Assembly (NCBI GenBank): GCA_020444425.1 | Contig: JAHLLB010000046.1 | Location: forward strand, 1-37,701 | Length of the DNA: 37,701 nucleotides | Direction: 5' to 3' | DNA from: a bacterium | Lineage (GTDB): Bacteria; Electryoneota; Electryoneia; Electryoneales; Electryoneaceae | Part shown: positions 7,106 to 15,476 of the stretch, one piece after another | How the letters are laid out: every line of letters begins with the position of its first letter | Numbering within the stretch: position 1 is the stretch's first letter | Program-made: the position numbers and the translations under genes | Notes under the pieces: generated by a model | Seen by the model: only the letters and a program-made list of their open reading frames with translations | What the model was told of the DNA's origin: nothing | Databases searched by the model: none

Positions 7106-8206
7106 GTGAATACTCCAGAACGTTTTGGCTACAACAAGTGGTTCGATAAGCAGGTCAAGCAGTACGAAAAGCAGGAATCTTCGCGTCGCAACGTGACACC
7201 CGCGCGTGTCCTCGCAGACAACCGTGACGTGTTTATCCTCGGCGGCGCGCAAGTTTCGCTTGCCGAACTGAGCGGCAACCTGCTGCACACTCTGACGCCC
7301 GAAACCCGGCCCGTCGCCGGAGATTGGGTGCTGGTTGACGACGCCCACGACCGCGCGATCATCCATCATGTGCTCGCGCGACGCACCGCTCTGTTCCGTC
7401 GTGCGGCCGGCTCCGAACACGCACGCCAGATCCTCGCGGCAAACGTTGACACCTTCTTCATCGTCGTCGCCACCAACCGCGACTTCAGCACCCGGCGTGT
7501 CGAGCGCTACCTCACCCTCGTGTGGGATTCCGGCGCCGATCCGGTGATCGTGCTGAACAAGGTCGACCTCGTGGATGATCCCGCGCCGATGCTGGACGAG
7601 CTCGCGGCGGTCGCGCCCGGCGTGCCAGTGCTGCCCGCCAGCGCCGAACGCGGGGACGGTCTCGACCGGCTGCACGCGTACCTCGAACCGGGGCAGACTG
7701 TCGCCCTGGTCGGGTCGTCTGGTGTGGGAAAATCGTCCATCATCAACCGGTTACTCGGCGAGGAACGGCAGGCTGTAACGTCGCTGTCCGAGTTCGAATC
7801 CGGAGTGGGACGACACACCACCACCCGGCGTGAATTGATCGAGCTGCCGGACGGCGGCCTGCTGCTCGACACACCGGGCATGCGTGAAATCGGCATGGTC
7901 GACGACGAACACGGGCTGGACACGTCGTTCTCCGACATCGCGGACTATGCGGAACAGTGCCGGTTCCGGGACTGCCAGCACGTCAGTGAACCCGGCTGCG
8001 CGGTGATCGAGGCCGTCGAACACGGCGAACTCGACCCCGCACGCCTGGACAGCTATCGCAAGCTGCAGAAGGAAGCGGCGTACATGGAACGGCGGGACGA
8101 TCCGGTCCAGGCCGCAAACCCGAAACAGCGCTGGAAAGCCATCACCAAGAACTGGAAATCCGTCACCAAACAGATGGGCGACGGGACGAAGTTTAAGGAA
8201 CGGTGA
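7106..8206 (+). CDS. rsgA: Small ribosomal subunit biogenesis GTPase RsgA
   Basis: The 366-residue circularly permuted GTPase acts in late maturation of the 30S subunit. An N-terminal OB-fold (about 30-100) precedes a G domain in the permuted order G4-G5-G1-G2-G3: NKVD at 151-154, PAS at 178-180, the P-loop GSSGVGKSS at 203-211, HTTT at 237-240 and DTPG at 255-258. The C-terminal zinc site is complete: C285, C290, H292 and C298. The start is GTG at 7106 with AAGGA about 8 bases upstream. A good hairpin terminator follows at 8222, so it is probably monocistronic. Sequence and length are ordinary for the family. Confidence 0.95.
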   Translation: MNTPERFGYNKWFDKQVKQYEKQESSRRNVTPARVLADNRDVFILGGAQVSLAELSGNLLHTLTPETRPVAGDWVLVDDAHDRAIIHHVLARRTALFRRAAGSEHARQILAANVDTFFIVVATNRDFSTRRVERYLTLVWDSGADPVIVLNKVDLVDDPAPMLDELAAVAPGVPVLPASAERGDGLDRLHAYLEPGQTVALVGSSGVGKSSIINRLLGEERQAVTSLSEFESGVGRHTTTRRELIELPDGGLLLDTPGMREIGMVDDEHGLDTSFSDIADYAEQCRFRDCQHVSEPGCAVIEAVEHGELDPARLDSYRKLQKEAAYMERRDDPVQAANPKQRWKAITKNWKSVTKQMGDGTKFKER

Positions 8207-8221
8207 GTCGGATTTGGGTGG

Positions 8222-8256
8222 CCCGGGTTGGTTTCCAACCCGGGTTTGATTTTATT
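8222..8256 (+). terminator. Rho-independent terminator of rsgA
   Basis: CCCGGGTTGG and CCAACCCGGG pair perfectly around a 3-base loop (8222-8244), followed by TTTGATTTTATT. Confidence 0.85.
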
Positions 8257-8347
8257 ATTATCCATGGACTATTTCGAGTATCAAGTATTGATCAACCCAC
8301 TAACAACCGTGTTGTCAGCCACACTTTGCCATAGTCGGGGGAGAAGA

Positions 8348-8884
8348 ATGAAATCTGCAACCAGTTTTTTTTTACTCATTGTGTTGCTGATGCTGCAGGG
8401 ATGCGTGGCGTCTATCGAGACGACCGGAACATTGGAACCTAAACCAACACAGGTGAATCGAGTTGCAATAGTAAATCAACTATCAGGTAAAATATATACA
8501 GAGAGGAAAGAGTTTACTCAGCAGCTGGTAGACAGACTTAAAAGGTACGGCATTGAGGCAACCGGATACCTCGTAACCGATTTGACATTCACAAATGACC
8601 TTAGGCAGGCAGTTGAAGAATTCAATCCTGACTTTATCATGACTGTGTCGCTTTCGGGGCAGAAAATCGAACTATATAACTATACAGTTAATAACTATAC
8701 AGGGTACAGCTTTCCTGTTACTTCTACGTATACAGAGAATATAATTCTAATTACATTGTTTGATAATGATAATAATGAAATATGGAAAGCGACAGTAGAG
8801 GGGTCTCTTGGAGTAGATGCTGCACGGAAGATTGTCACTTCCTTTGTAACTGAAGTTCACCCAAATTATCAGAGAAGAGAATAA
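8348..8884 (+). CDS. Putative lipoprotein in AT-rich DNA
   Basis: The 178-residue product starts at the ATG at 8348, preceded by GGGGGAG at a spacing of about 5. A signal sequence ends in the lipobox LQGC with cysteine 19. The mature part mixes short beta strands and helices (RVAIVNQLSGKIY, EFTQQLVDRLKRYGI, FIMTVSLSGQK, IWKATVEGSLGVDAARKIV). This pattern recalls small periplasmic lipoproteins of the DUF4136 or LPP20 style, but I cannot assign it to either. Base composition is visibly more AT-rich than rsgA and the glycosidase on either side, suggesting later acquisition or relaxed selection. It converges on the GH57 gene with only 18 bases between the stops. Confidence 0.68.
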   Translation: MKSATSFFLLIVLLMLQGCVASIETTGTLEPKPTQVNRVAIVNQLSGKIYTERKEFTQQLVDRLKRYGIEATGYLVTDLTFTNDLRQAVEEFNPDFIMTVSLSGQKIELYNYTVNNYTGYSFPVTSTYTENIILITLFDNDNNEIWKATVEGSLGVDAARKIVTSFVTEVHPNYQRRE

Positions 8885-8902
8885 CTCATTCAGCTAGGTT
8901 TT

Positions 8903-11284
8903 CTAAAAACTGATATCATTCATAAGTATAGTGGGAATTGTACGCCATCCCCATTCCACAACCGGCACTACATCATCCCCATTTCCAGTCGGGAGCTGGT
9001 TGGTTAGGGAGCCGCCGTCCCACGTTTCATAGGTGGCGGCGAAGAAATACAGGCCATCAATACCGTCCGGCCATTCCTCGGACATGCGGATCAGGGCTTC
9101 GACGACGGTGCCGGACGCGGTCTGGATGTCCGACTGGTTGTCGAACGGACCGCTCCAGTTGTTCGTGGACTCGTTGCCGATGAACAGATCCCACGCCGCC
9201 ACTTGTCCCGCTTTCGCCCACATCGCTGGTTGTAACGCGCCCGGCTGCTCCGCGATCACGATGAAGACATCCTCACCCAACTCCGGTGCGGCGGTTGCGG
9301 CAGCGTAGAGCGAATCGCCACGAATCCCGCCCCACAACGAGAAGTCGCCCTGCTGGTAGAGCAGATGCGCGTTGTCGTCGAGGGTGCCGTCGATCAGCCA
9401 GCCGTCACCCCCACCCCCGCCGCCGTACGGGCCGACGTAGACATGCTGGATCGGGCTGCGGGTCACGTGGCCCTGCGTGTCGATCGCCTTGACGTAATAG
9501 TCGAGCAGGCGGTTGGACGCGATCCCGGGCACGGTACGGCGGTACTCGTACGCCTTCGCGAGCGGGTCGTCGTTGGTCTGCGGCTCGATCCACGACGCCG
9601 CCATTGGCAACGATCGCCATGCGCTGACGCCCGGCCCGCCGATGTACGTCTCGTTGGCGTGGGTGGATGGGTCGTTGAACCCGTCGGCGTCGGCGCGGAC
9701 CAACAGTTCGACGGACGCGATGCCGTCGAGGTCGTAAGCATAGGTCCAGACGTCAAACGCCGCCGGTTGCTGCAAGTCCCACTCGGTCGCGCCGGGATTG
9801 TACGGTTCGCGTTGCGGGAGGAAGATGGTCGGGCCAAGGTCAGCGTTCGTGGCATACGGCTGCGCCAACGGGATCGCGAGATTTGCGGCGCGGGTCGGGT
9901 GTGTGTCCCAGATGCCGCCCTGGGAACCATCCCAATACCAGTAGTCGGACGCTTCACCCATGTGCAGGTAGCGGGCGGCTTCCTGGACATCTGCGTTGCC
10001 GGATGCGTTGAGCCACGCGGCGGTGACGATGTGCTTGGCCGCCGTGATCACGCCCCAGCTGTTGATATCCGGGCTGTAGCCCTGGTACGGATCACCCAGC
10101 CATTTCATGAATTCCGGATCCCCGGCGTCCGCACCGGCCCACGAACCTGGTTCGACATGGATGATGTCATTGGGCGCGGGCGGGAACCGTTCGAGGTAAT
10201 CCTCGATCGTGGTGCATTCGAAACGGTCATCGTTGGCGGCAAGCCAGTTGACGAACGATTGGAAATTGTTGTGGTAGTAGGAATCGGTGCCGCCGCCGTG
10301 GTTGTCGCCGTCATGGTGCAGCACGACGAGGATCGGGTGCGCGGGATCGGTGTTGTATGGCTCGAGCTGGCTCATGACGTAATCATATTGCAACGCGCCG
10401 AAGCCGCCGCGGCCGTCCTCGTTGCCGAGGTAACGGCTGGCCGGGACAGTGATGATGCGGCGCTCCTCGCCGGTGACGGGGTCAACGTGCTCGACGTAAT
10501 GCGGCTGATGACCCCACTGTGCGGACACTTGCGTTGGTGCCCAAAGACCGTCCAACTGCAGCCAGTCGCCAGGGTTTGGGTTGCGAATTTCGGATACGTT
10601 CGGCTCGACCACCGATCCGCCGGAAGTCCACGGATAGCCCTGGCAAGCGCGATCGAAATGGATGTTGTCGACCAGCACCCACTCCAGCCCCTCGTTGACC
10701 AGCGCGGGGATCATCTCGATGCTGAACGCGTTTTCCGGCGGGAAGATGCCGTTGGACGAGCCGCCGTCAAATTCCTGCAGGTCCAACGCGCGGTGGTTGG
10801 CGATCTGCATGGCGGTGTCGCTATCCCAGAGCAGGCCCATCAACGGGTGGAAATAGCCAAAGCCGACCATGTCGATGCGGGGATTGCCGAGAGCGGTGTA
10901 GGTCGTGGACATCTGGTTCCAGGGCGTGTGCCAACCGCTGAACGCGACGCCGGCGTTCTCGAGGGTGTTGAGGTTCTCGACCAGGCTACCGGTGAACGAA
11001 ACCTGCGCGCCGAAATGGTCCATGCCGGCGTTGATGCCCATCTGCACCGCATCCGCCGGCCACCAGGTGTACGGGCCGGTGCGGGTGGTGTGGATGTCGT
11101 AGATCGAGTAATCGTAGTGATTCGCGGCTTCGGTTTCGACGATCGTCTCGCCGGGGTAATAGATCGGCTGGTGCATGTGCCACAAGAACGCGATGTGGAT
11201 CTTCTGCGCGGAGGCTGGCGTGGCGAACAAGAACAAAGTTAGGATCAGGAACTGGGTAGCTGGTATGCAGGCGCGAAACCGCAT
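8903..11284 (-). CDS. Secreted GH57-type glycoside hydrolase with C-terminal beta domains
   Basis: The 793-residue product has a signal peptide (residues 1-26, ASA before Gln) and then the GH57 opening IHIAFLWHMHQP, with HMHQP at 36-40. Other family landmarks are GIFPPENAFS (E184, candidate nucleophile), EWVLVDNIHF (201-210) and HHDGDNHGG (323-331; D325, candidate acid/base). GH57 enzymes act on alpha-glucans and related sugars by a retaining mechanism; the substrate here is not evident. From about residue 480 come beta-rich modules: an Ig-like region, then a Gly6 linker and a CBM9- or DOMON-like domain starting WLIDGTLDDNAHLLY. There is no type IX sorting domain, unlike its neighbours. The ATG at 11284 is preferred (GGAG 7 bases upstream, followed at once by a signal peptide) over the longer frame from 11368. 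Confidence 0.82.
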   Translation of the reverse strand: MRFRACIPATQFLILTLFLFATPASAQKIHIAFLWHMHQPIYYPGETIVETEAANHYDYSIYDIHTTRTGPYTWWPADAVQMGINAGMDHFGAQVSFTGSLVENLNTLENAGVAFSGWHTPWNQMSTTYTALGNPRIDMVGFGYFHPLMGLLWDSDTAMQIANHRALDLQEFDGGSSNGIFPPENAFSIEMIPALVNEGLEWVLVDNIHFDRACQGYPWTSGGSVVEPNVSEIRNPNPGDWLQLDGLWAPTQVSAQWGHQPHYVEHVDPVTGEERRIITVPASRYLGNEDGRGGFGALQYDYVMSQLEPYNTDPAHPILVVLHHDGDNHGGGTDSYYHNNFQSFVNWLAANDDRFECTTIEDYLERFPPAPNDIIHVEPGSWAGADAGDPEFMKWLGDPYQGYSPDINSWGVITAAKHIVTAAWLNASGNADVQEAARYLHMGEASDYWYWDGSQGGIWDTHPTRAANLAIPLAQPYATNADLGPTIFLPQREPYNPGATEWDLQQPAAFDVWTYAYDLDGIASVELLVRADADGFNDPSTHANETYIGGPGVSAWRSLPMAASWIEPQTNDDPLAKAYEYRRTVPGIASNRLLDYYVKAIDTQGHVTRSPIQHVYVGPYGGGGGGDGWLIDGTLDDNAHLLYQQGDFSLWGGIRGDSLYAAATAAPELGEDVFIVIAEQPGALQPAMWAKAGQVAAWDLFIGNESTNNWSGPFDNQSDIQTASGTVVEALIRMSEEWPDGIDGLYFFAATYETWDGGSLTNQLPTGNGDDVVPVVEWGWRTIPTILMNDISF

Positions 11285-11407
11285 CGGGATCTCCGGATGG
11301 GATGACCGGTTGTCGATGGTCGGACATTTCTCGTTCGGGTAAAATAAGCATGCCGTGCCCGAAGACACGGCAAGGGAGAGATGCTCGAAAAATGCTCGAC
11401 AGCGTCT

Positions 11408-11474
11408 AAATCAGGGACAGACGGTAGGTTTTCTGTGAATTTCGTAACGTAAAATCCACCGTCTGTCCCCGATT
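11408..11474. repeat. Long inverted repeat bounded by GGGACAGACGGT
   Basis: Left arm AAATCAGGGACAGACGGT and right arm ACCGTCTGTCCCCGATTT pair over about 25 positions around a loop of about 18 bases. It sits between two minus-strand genes, so it may end the beta-helix transcript, but it also resembles the GGGGACA repeat family. Confidence 0.75.
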
Positions 11475-11526
11475 TAATGGTGCAAATCACTCAGGAACAG
11501 GACATTTAACTCCTGCGTCAAGTGTT

Positions 11527-13020
11527 TCAGCGAAGTAGCGTCACTCTACGGATTTCGTCCATTTGGCCGGGAACAATTGCTCGAATAAAGTACGAGCCGC
11601 TGGCGAGATCGTACGCGTCGAAGCTGAACTCGTGTGTACCGGCAGGGATCCGTCCGTTTGCAATTGTCGACACTTGGCGCCCGGCCAGATTGAAGACGCG
11701 GACGGTCAATTCGGCCGATTGCGGCAAGATCACATTGAAACTGGTGCTTGAGTTGAATGGGTTCGGGTACGCTGGGCTGAGGGTGAACGCGGATGGTTGG
11801 GCCGCACTGCCGGGTGCGTCATCGATGGAGAGTTCCATCGTGAAGTCGGGGAAACCGCCGATCGGCATGCCGGGTCCGCCGTACACGCCCATGTCGCAAG
11901 CGGTCGTGCCTTTGGCCGGCCACAATGCCTGCCCCGGGTCGTTAAGGTCTTCCATGTCCAGGATTGATGGATCGCCGTCATCGACACCGTCCGAGGCATC
12001 GCTCAGCACGTAGAACGTGTAGTCGTCAAAGAACGGCACCCCGGCGATGTTGCCTTCGCCAGTGAGCAAGTTGTAGCTGAGGTTATAGCTGAAGGTTGGG
12101 GAGATGCCGCCAGCGTTGCTGTACACCGTCGCGGACGCTTCGTTGAAGATATTGTTGCGAAACTCGACCGGCGTTGCGACTTGCGCACTGCGGAAGAGAC
12201 GGTTCGATCCGGAGGCGACCGAACTGCCCGCGATCGTGTTGTTTGAGAACGGTTCGGCGGTTGTTGCGTACCAGTAGTAGCAGATGGTGCCACCGTACGT
12301 ATTCGCGCCCAGGTGGTTTGAGGTAAACAGGTTGTTCTGCACCGTGCTGACATTCTTGTTCATTGCGAACGCGCCGGAATACTCATCGGCGTAGTTGTTG
12401 TAGAAGACATTTCGTTTCATCGTGATGTCGGTCCACCAGATGGTCATTCCGCCACCGCCGATCGGCATGTTGACCCCTTGAGACACGACGTTGTTGTCGC
12501 GGAATACGTTGTCCAGGATGCTGAGATAGCCGTCTCGCTCGTTGTCACTCCAGACACAGAGCCCACCGCCTTCGCGGAACAATGCACCGCTGTCGTTGAC
12601 ATTGGTGCCGTCCCCGCCGATGATGGTCAGCCCACGGATTTCGCTGGTAGTTCCAGGAATGTCTGTCCACAGGACTGTGGACGCCGTGTCCGCGCCATTC
12701 ATCGCGGACCCGTCGATTACAGTCGCGGTGATCGTCGCCGGATCGCCGTTCAGGACGAACTCGCTGGCGAGCACCAGCTCCTTACCGTAGATGTGGACAT
12801 TCTCGACATGCCGGCCCGGTTCAACGAGGACGGTGTCGCCCGGTTCGCCGGGGGCGGAGTCCACGGCGGCTTGGATCGATGGATACATCGAAGGGACGCG
12901 GTACAGGGTGGCGTGGCCAATTTCGGCAACGGTCAAGCCGATAAGAATGGCGAGAATGAGTGGAATCCGGCTGGTTACTAACAGCTGTGGGAGTCGATGG
13001 TAACCGTACTTTTCAGACAT
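11527..13020 (-). CDS. Secreted right-handed beta-helix protein with type IX sorting domain
   Basis: The 497-residue product has an N-terminal signal or anchor (about 1-37, ending GHA). Then comes the usual opening of pectate-lyase-like solenoids, YRVPSMYPSIQAAVDSA...GDTVLVEPG. Residues of about 70-340 are short Asn- and Gly-rich coils (NVFRDNNVV, NVFYNNYADEYSGAF, NNLFTSNHLG, FSNNTIAG) typical of a parallel beta-helix. The last 80 residues carry the sorting module (AYPNPFNSSTSF ... DLASGSYFIRA ... RRVTLLR), so it should be exported and attached to the surface. No catalytic site is identifiable, so adhesion or polysaccharide binding is as likely as lyase activity. The ATG at 13020 has GGAGGTG six bases upstream and is preferred to the longer frame from 13158. 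Confidence 0.82.
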   Translation of the reverse strand: MSEKYGYHRLPQLLVTSRIPLILAILIGLTVAEIGHATLYRVPSMYPSIQAAVDSAPGEPGDTVLVEPGRHVENVHIYGKELVLASEFVLNGDPATITATVIDGSAMNGADTASTVLWTDIPGTTSEIRGLTIIGGDGTNVNDSGALFREGGGLCVWSDNERDGYLSILDNVFRDNNVVSQGVNMPIGGGGMTIWWTDITMKRNVFYNNYADEYSGAFAMNKNVSTVQNNLFTSNHLGANTYGGTICYYWYATTAEPFSNNTIAGSSVASGSNRLFRSAQVATPVEFRNNIFNEASATVYSNAGGISPTFSYNLSYNLLTGEGNIAGVPFFDDYTFYVLSDASDGVDDGDPSILDMEDLNDPGQALWPAKGTTACDMGVYGGPGMPIGGFPDFTMELSIDDAPGSAAQPSAFTLSPAYPNPFNSSTSFNVILPQSAELTVRVFNLAGRQVSTIANGRIPAGTHEFSFDAYDLASGSYFIRAIVPGQMDEIRRVTLLR

Positions 13021-13350
13021 GATACACCTCCGGGAAAACGTTTCTTGCAGACCCATTTCCCGACAGCATGATCCTGCCCAACCCGTGTTCGCTGGATAAG
13101 GATCGCACGTGAACGGCCGTTTACTGTGCGCCGTACACGAGCCCCGTTCGTTGTGCACCCGGACGAATGTTAGGTAATCTTAACCCCCTGCATCAAGTGC
13201 GAAGCCTGGATTGGACAAGATGGTGCGAGCATGGTTGGATCGAGGGGGCAATCTGTACAAGAAGGACAAACTTGACACCCCGGACCAAACGGCCCGGGGT
13301 GTGTGGTCGTGGTAACGTGATACCAAGACCCGAAAACGGGGTCGGTTGCG
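13021..13350. other. Intergenic region with a terminator
   Basis: No gene is supported in these 330 bases. The stretch holds the 5' leader of the beta-helix gene on the minus strand and the terminator of the next paralogue at 13276-13301. Confidence 0.5.
13276..13301 (-). terminator. Hairpin terminator of the first paralogue
   Basis: CACCCCGG and CCGGGGTG pair around a 10-base loop, 50 bases after the minus-strand stop. The following sequence is only moderately T-rich. Confidence 0.65.
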
Positions 13351-15039
13351 TTACTGCAGCAACGTCACCTTCTGAACCTGGTTCAGCTGGCCCGGAACCG
13401 ACGCGCGGATGAAATACAGGCCGCTGGCGAGACCGGAGGCGTCCACCGTGAACTGGTGGCTGCCGGCGTTGATCCTGCCATCGCTGAGGGTCGCGACAAC
13501 CTGACCCTGGATGTTGTACACGGTCAGGCTCAACTCGCCAGCTTCAGGCATGGTGATGCTGACCGAGGTGGTCGGGTTGAACGGGTTCGGGTATGCCGCA
13601 CTCATGGCAAACTCGACCGGGACTTCGACCGGTGTTGTCTGGTCCTCGAACGCGAGCGTGCTGTTCTGCGGCCAGGTAGCCGGGTCGGTAACGACCGATT
13701 CCGCGCCAGCGCCCAGTTTGGTGAACGTGAACGTGTCTTCCACGTACGTATTCTGCGTACCGAGACGGCCGGTGAAGATGTACTCGCCTGCCGGAGCGAG
13801 CGCCGGAAGGGTCAGTGACAGACCTTGAACCGTGGTGTTGAGGTAGGCCGAAATGGTGACCGGAGCCGTGCTGATCGGGCCGAAGAACTGGCCGTTCGGG
13901 AAGTTGAGGAAAGTCTTGTAGGTCACGCCCTGGTTGAAGGTGGTACCGAGCGTGTTGATCACGCTGGCGTCATAAAAGAGCGTACCACCGTTGGCCGGGA
14001 TTTCGGTAATCACACCGGTGAGGGAGAAGTAGACCGCATCCCAGGTCACGCTGATCGGACCGGCCGGGCCGGATTCGCCTTCCGGATCGTAGTCGGCGGT
14101 AACGGTGTATTCGTAGGTTTCCCACAGCGTCGGCATGGTGTCAACGTAGCTGAAGGTGGTCGCGCCGACACTACCGACGAGGTTGCCGTCACGGTAGATG
14201 TTGAAACCAACCAGTTCGTCCAGCGCGTTGCCGCCACCACCCTGGCCGTAACGGTCAAAGACGCGCACATTTTCGGCGACCGGCAGCGGTTCGTTGACCG
14301 GGTTGCCCATGTCGTCAAAGTAACCGGCGACCGGTTCGCCCGGCTGAGCCGGTGCGGGGACGGCGTCCGGCGCGGCGGTGAAGATGCAGGTAATCTCATC
14401 GTACCAGGTGACGTTGTACGCTTCGATCACACCAACGTAACCCTCGGGATAGCTGTTGTCGGTGAAGCTGTTGTGGTAGGTGCCGTTGATGTAGAGGTCG
14501 TAGGTTCCGTTGGAGCCCTGGACATTCATCGTGTTGACCGCGCCCTGGCCGGTGTTGATGCCGGTGCCGGTGCTCCAGGAAATGACGCTGGATGCCGAGC
14601 CGTTGGTGTACTTCCAGACCGACCAGCTGGTGTTGGAGATGTACATGCCGTAGCCCTGGAAGTCGGCGTCGCGCGGACCATTGACGCACCACATGACACC
14701 ACGCGATGAAGTTGAACCGTCCTGAATTTCAAAGGTGCTTTCAAGGTCGAAGCTGCTGAATTCGATCTCTTCGTACGCGCCGGTCTGCCACGTGTTGCTG
14801 GCGGATCCGTCGATCTTGGCATAGCCGTCATCAAAGGTGATCGACTGAACCAGCCAGTTCCAGGATGCGCCCGGATCGTTGTCAAACGTTTCCGCCAGAC
14901 CCGCCGGTGGTTCTTCCCACGTCAGTTCGACTTCGCCGTCGGTCAGCACTTCCGCGGCGAGATTCATCGGGGGAATCGCCTGCCCGAACGCCGAAGCGAC
15001 GAACAGCATTCCCAATGCAAACAGTACGACTTGCTTCAT
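13351..15039 (-). CDS. Surface protein paralogue A: split FN3 with ConA-like insert, type IX sorting domain
   Basis: The 562-residue exported protein has a signal peptide (MKQVVLFALGMLFVASAFGQ). An FN3 first half (PPMNLAAEV...VELTWEEPP) is followed by a jelly-roll of about 170 residues resembling concanavalin or LamG domains. A linker and the FN3 second half come next (GFNIYRDGNLVGS ... YEYTVTADYDPEGES), then a second beta-sandwich and the sorting module ending KVTLLQ. It is one of six paralogues in this region. With copy B it forms a subgroup: the sorting domain has NPTTSVSITMPEA where copies C-F have NPSTSFSVSLPDA. Its linker carries GQGGGGNALDEL. The ATG at 15039 is favoured because AAGGGG lies about 6 bases upstream; the frame continues to 15201 without a better start. 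Ligand unknown; carbohydrate binding is inferred from the fold. Confidence 0.83.
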   Translation of the reverse strand: MKQVVLFALGMLFVASAFGQAIPPMNLAAEVLTDGEVELTWEEPPAGLAETFDNDPGASWNWLVQSITFDDGYAKIDGSASNTWQTGAYEEIEFSSFDLESTFEIQDGSTSSRGVMWCVNGPRDADFQGYGMYISNTSWSVWKYTNGSASSVISWSTGTGINTGQGAVNTMNVQGSNGTYDLYINGTYHNSFTDNSYPEGYVGVIEAYNVTWYDEITCIFTAAPDAVPAPAQPGEPVAGYFDDMGNPVNEPLPVAENVRVFDRYGQGGGGNALDELVGFNIYRDGNLVGSVGATTFSYVDTMPTLWETYEYTVTADYDPEGESGPAGPISVTWDAVYFSLTGVITEIPANGGTLFYDASVINTLGTTFNQGVTYKTFLNFPNGQFFGPISTAPVTISAYLNTTVQGLSLTLPALAPAGEYIFTGRLGTQNTYVEDTFTFTKLGAGAESVVTDPATWPQNSTLAFEDQTTPVEVPVEFAMSAAYPNPFNPTTSVSITMPEAGELSLTVYNIQGQVVATLSDGRINAGSHQFTVDASGLASGLYFIRASVPGQLNQVQKVTLLQ

Positions 15040-15476
15040 CATGTTCCCCTTGTGTTGGACCCTGGTATGGTAGCACTCCTGCAAAAAGACCTGGATAGTT
15101 TCGTTCAGCATCGCCGATCCGCGTGTCCCGTTGACACTCGTCACTGTTGCAAAAACCTGATCGTCAAGAGGGCGGCCGGGCAAGCCTGGCCTGTAGGGCA
15201 CGCCCTTGCAGGCGTATCGTCGGAAGCGGGGAGGTAGCGTACACTTTCTTCCGTTCAGCGTTGTTCAACGCGGCCCATGCAAGTCGGCTCAACTGTAAAC
15301 TGAACGATCCCTAGATCATGCAAAATTCAAGATCGTATTGCAAGCCGTTTGGCGTTTTTGTCAAACGTGATTCAGTGTCCCGAGGGCCGCAGGAGAGACA
15401 AAAAACACCCCGAACCGTTGCCGGTCCGGGGTGCCCTCTCAATCGGAAGGAAAACGGCATTCAGCCGATCAAGCTG
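15040..15476. other. Intergenic region between paralogues A and B
   Basis: Besides the terminator of copy B at 15406-15433, I see only the leader and presumed promoter of copy A. No small gene is supported. Confidence 0.5.
15400..15433 (-). terminator. Rho-independent terminator of paralogue B
   Basis: On the minus strand CACCCCG and CGGGGTG enclose an inner CCGGCAACGG hairpin and are followed by six T residues. It lies 44 bases after the stop. Confidence 0.88.

Noticed and set aside
9365..11242. Plus-strand open frame of 625 codons opposite the GH57 gene
   Set aside because: It is exactly antisense to a gene with clear family motifs, its composition is Val/Arg/Asp-rich shadow-like, and it has no family features. 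GC-rich genes often leave such open antisense frames.
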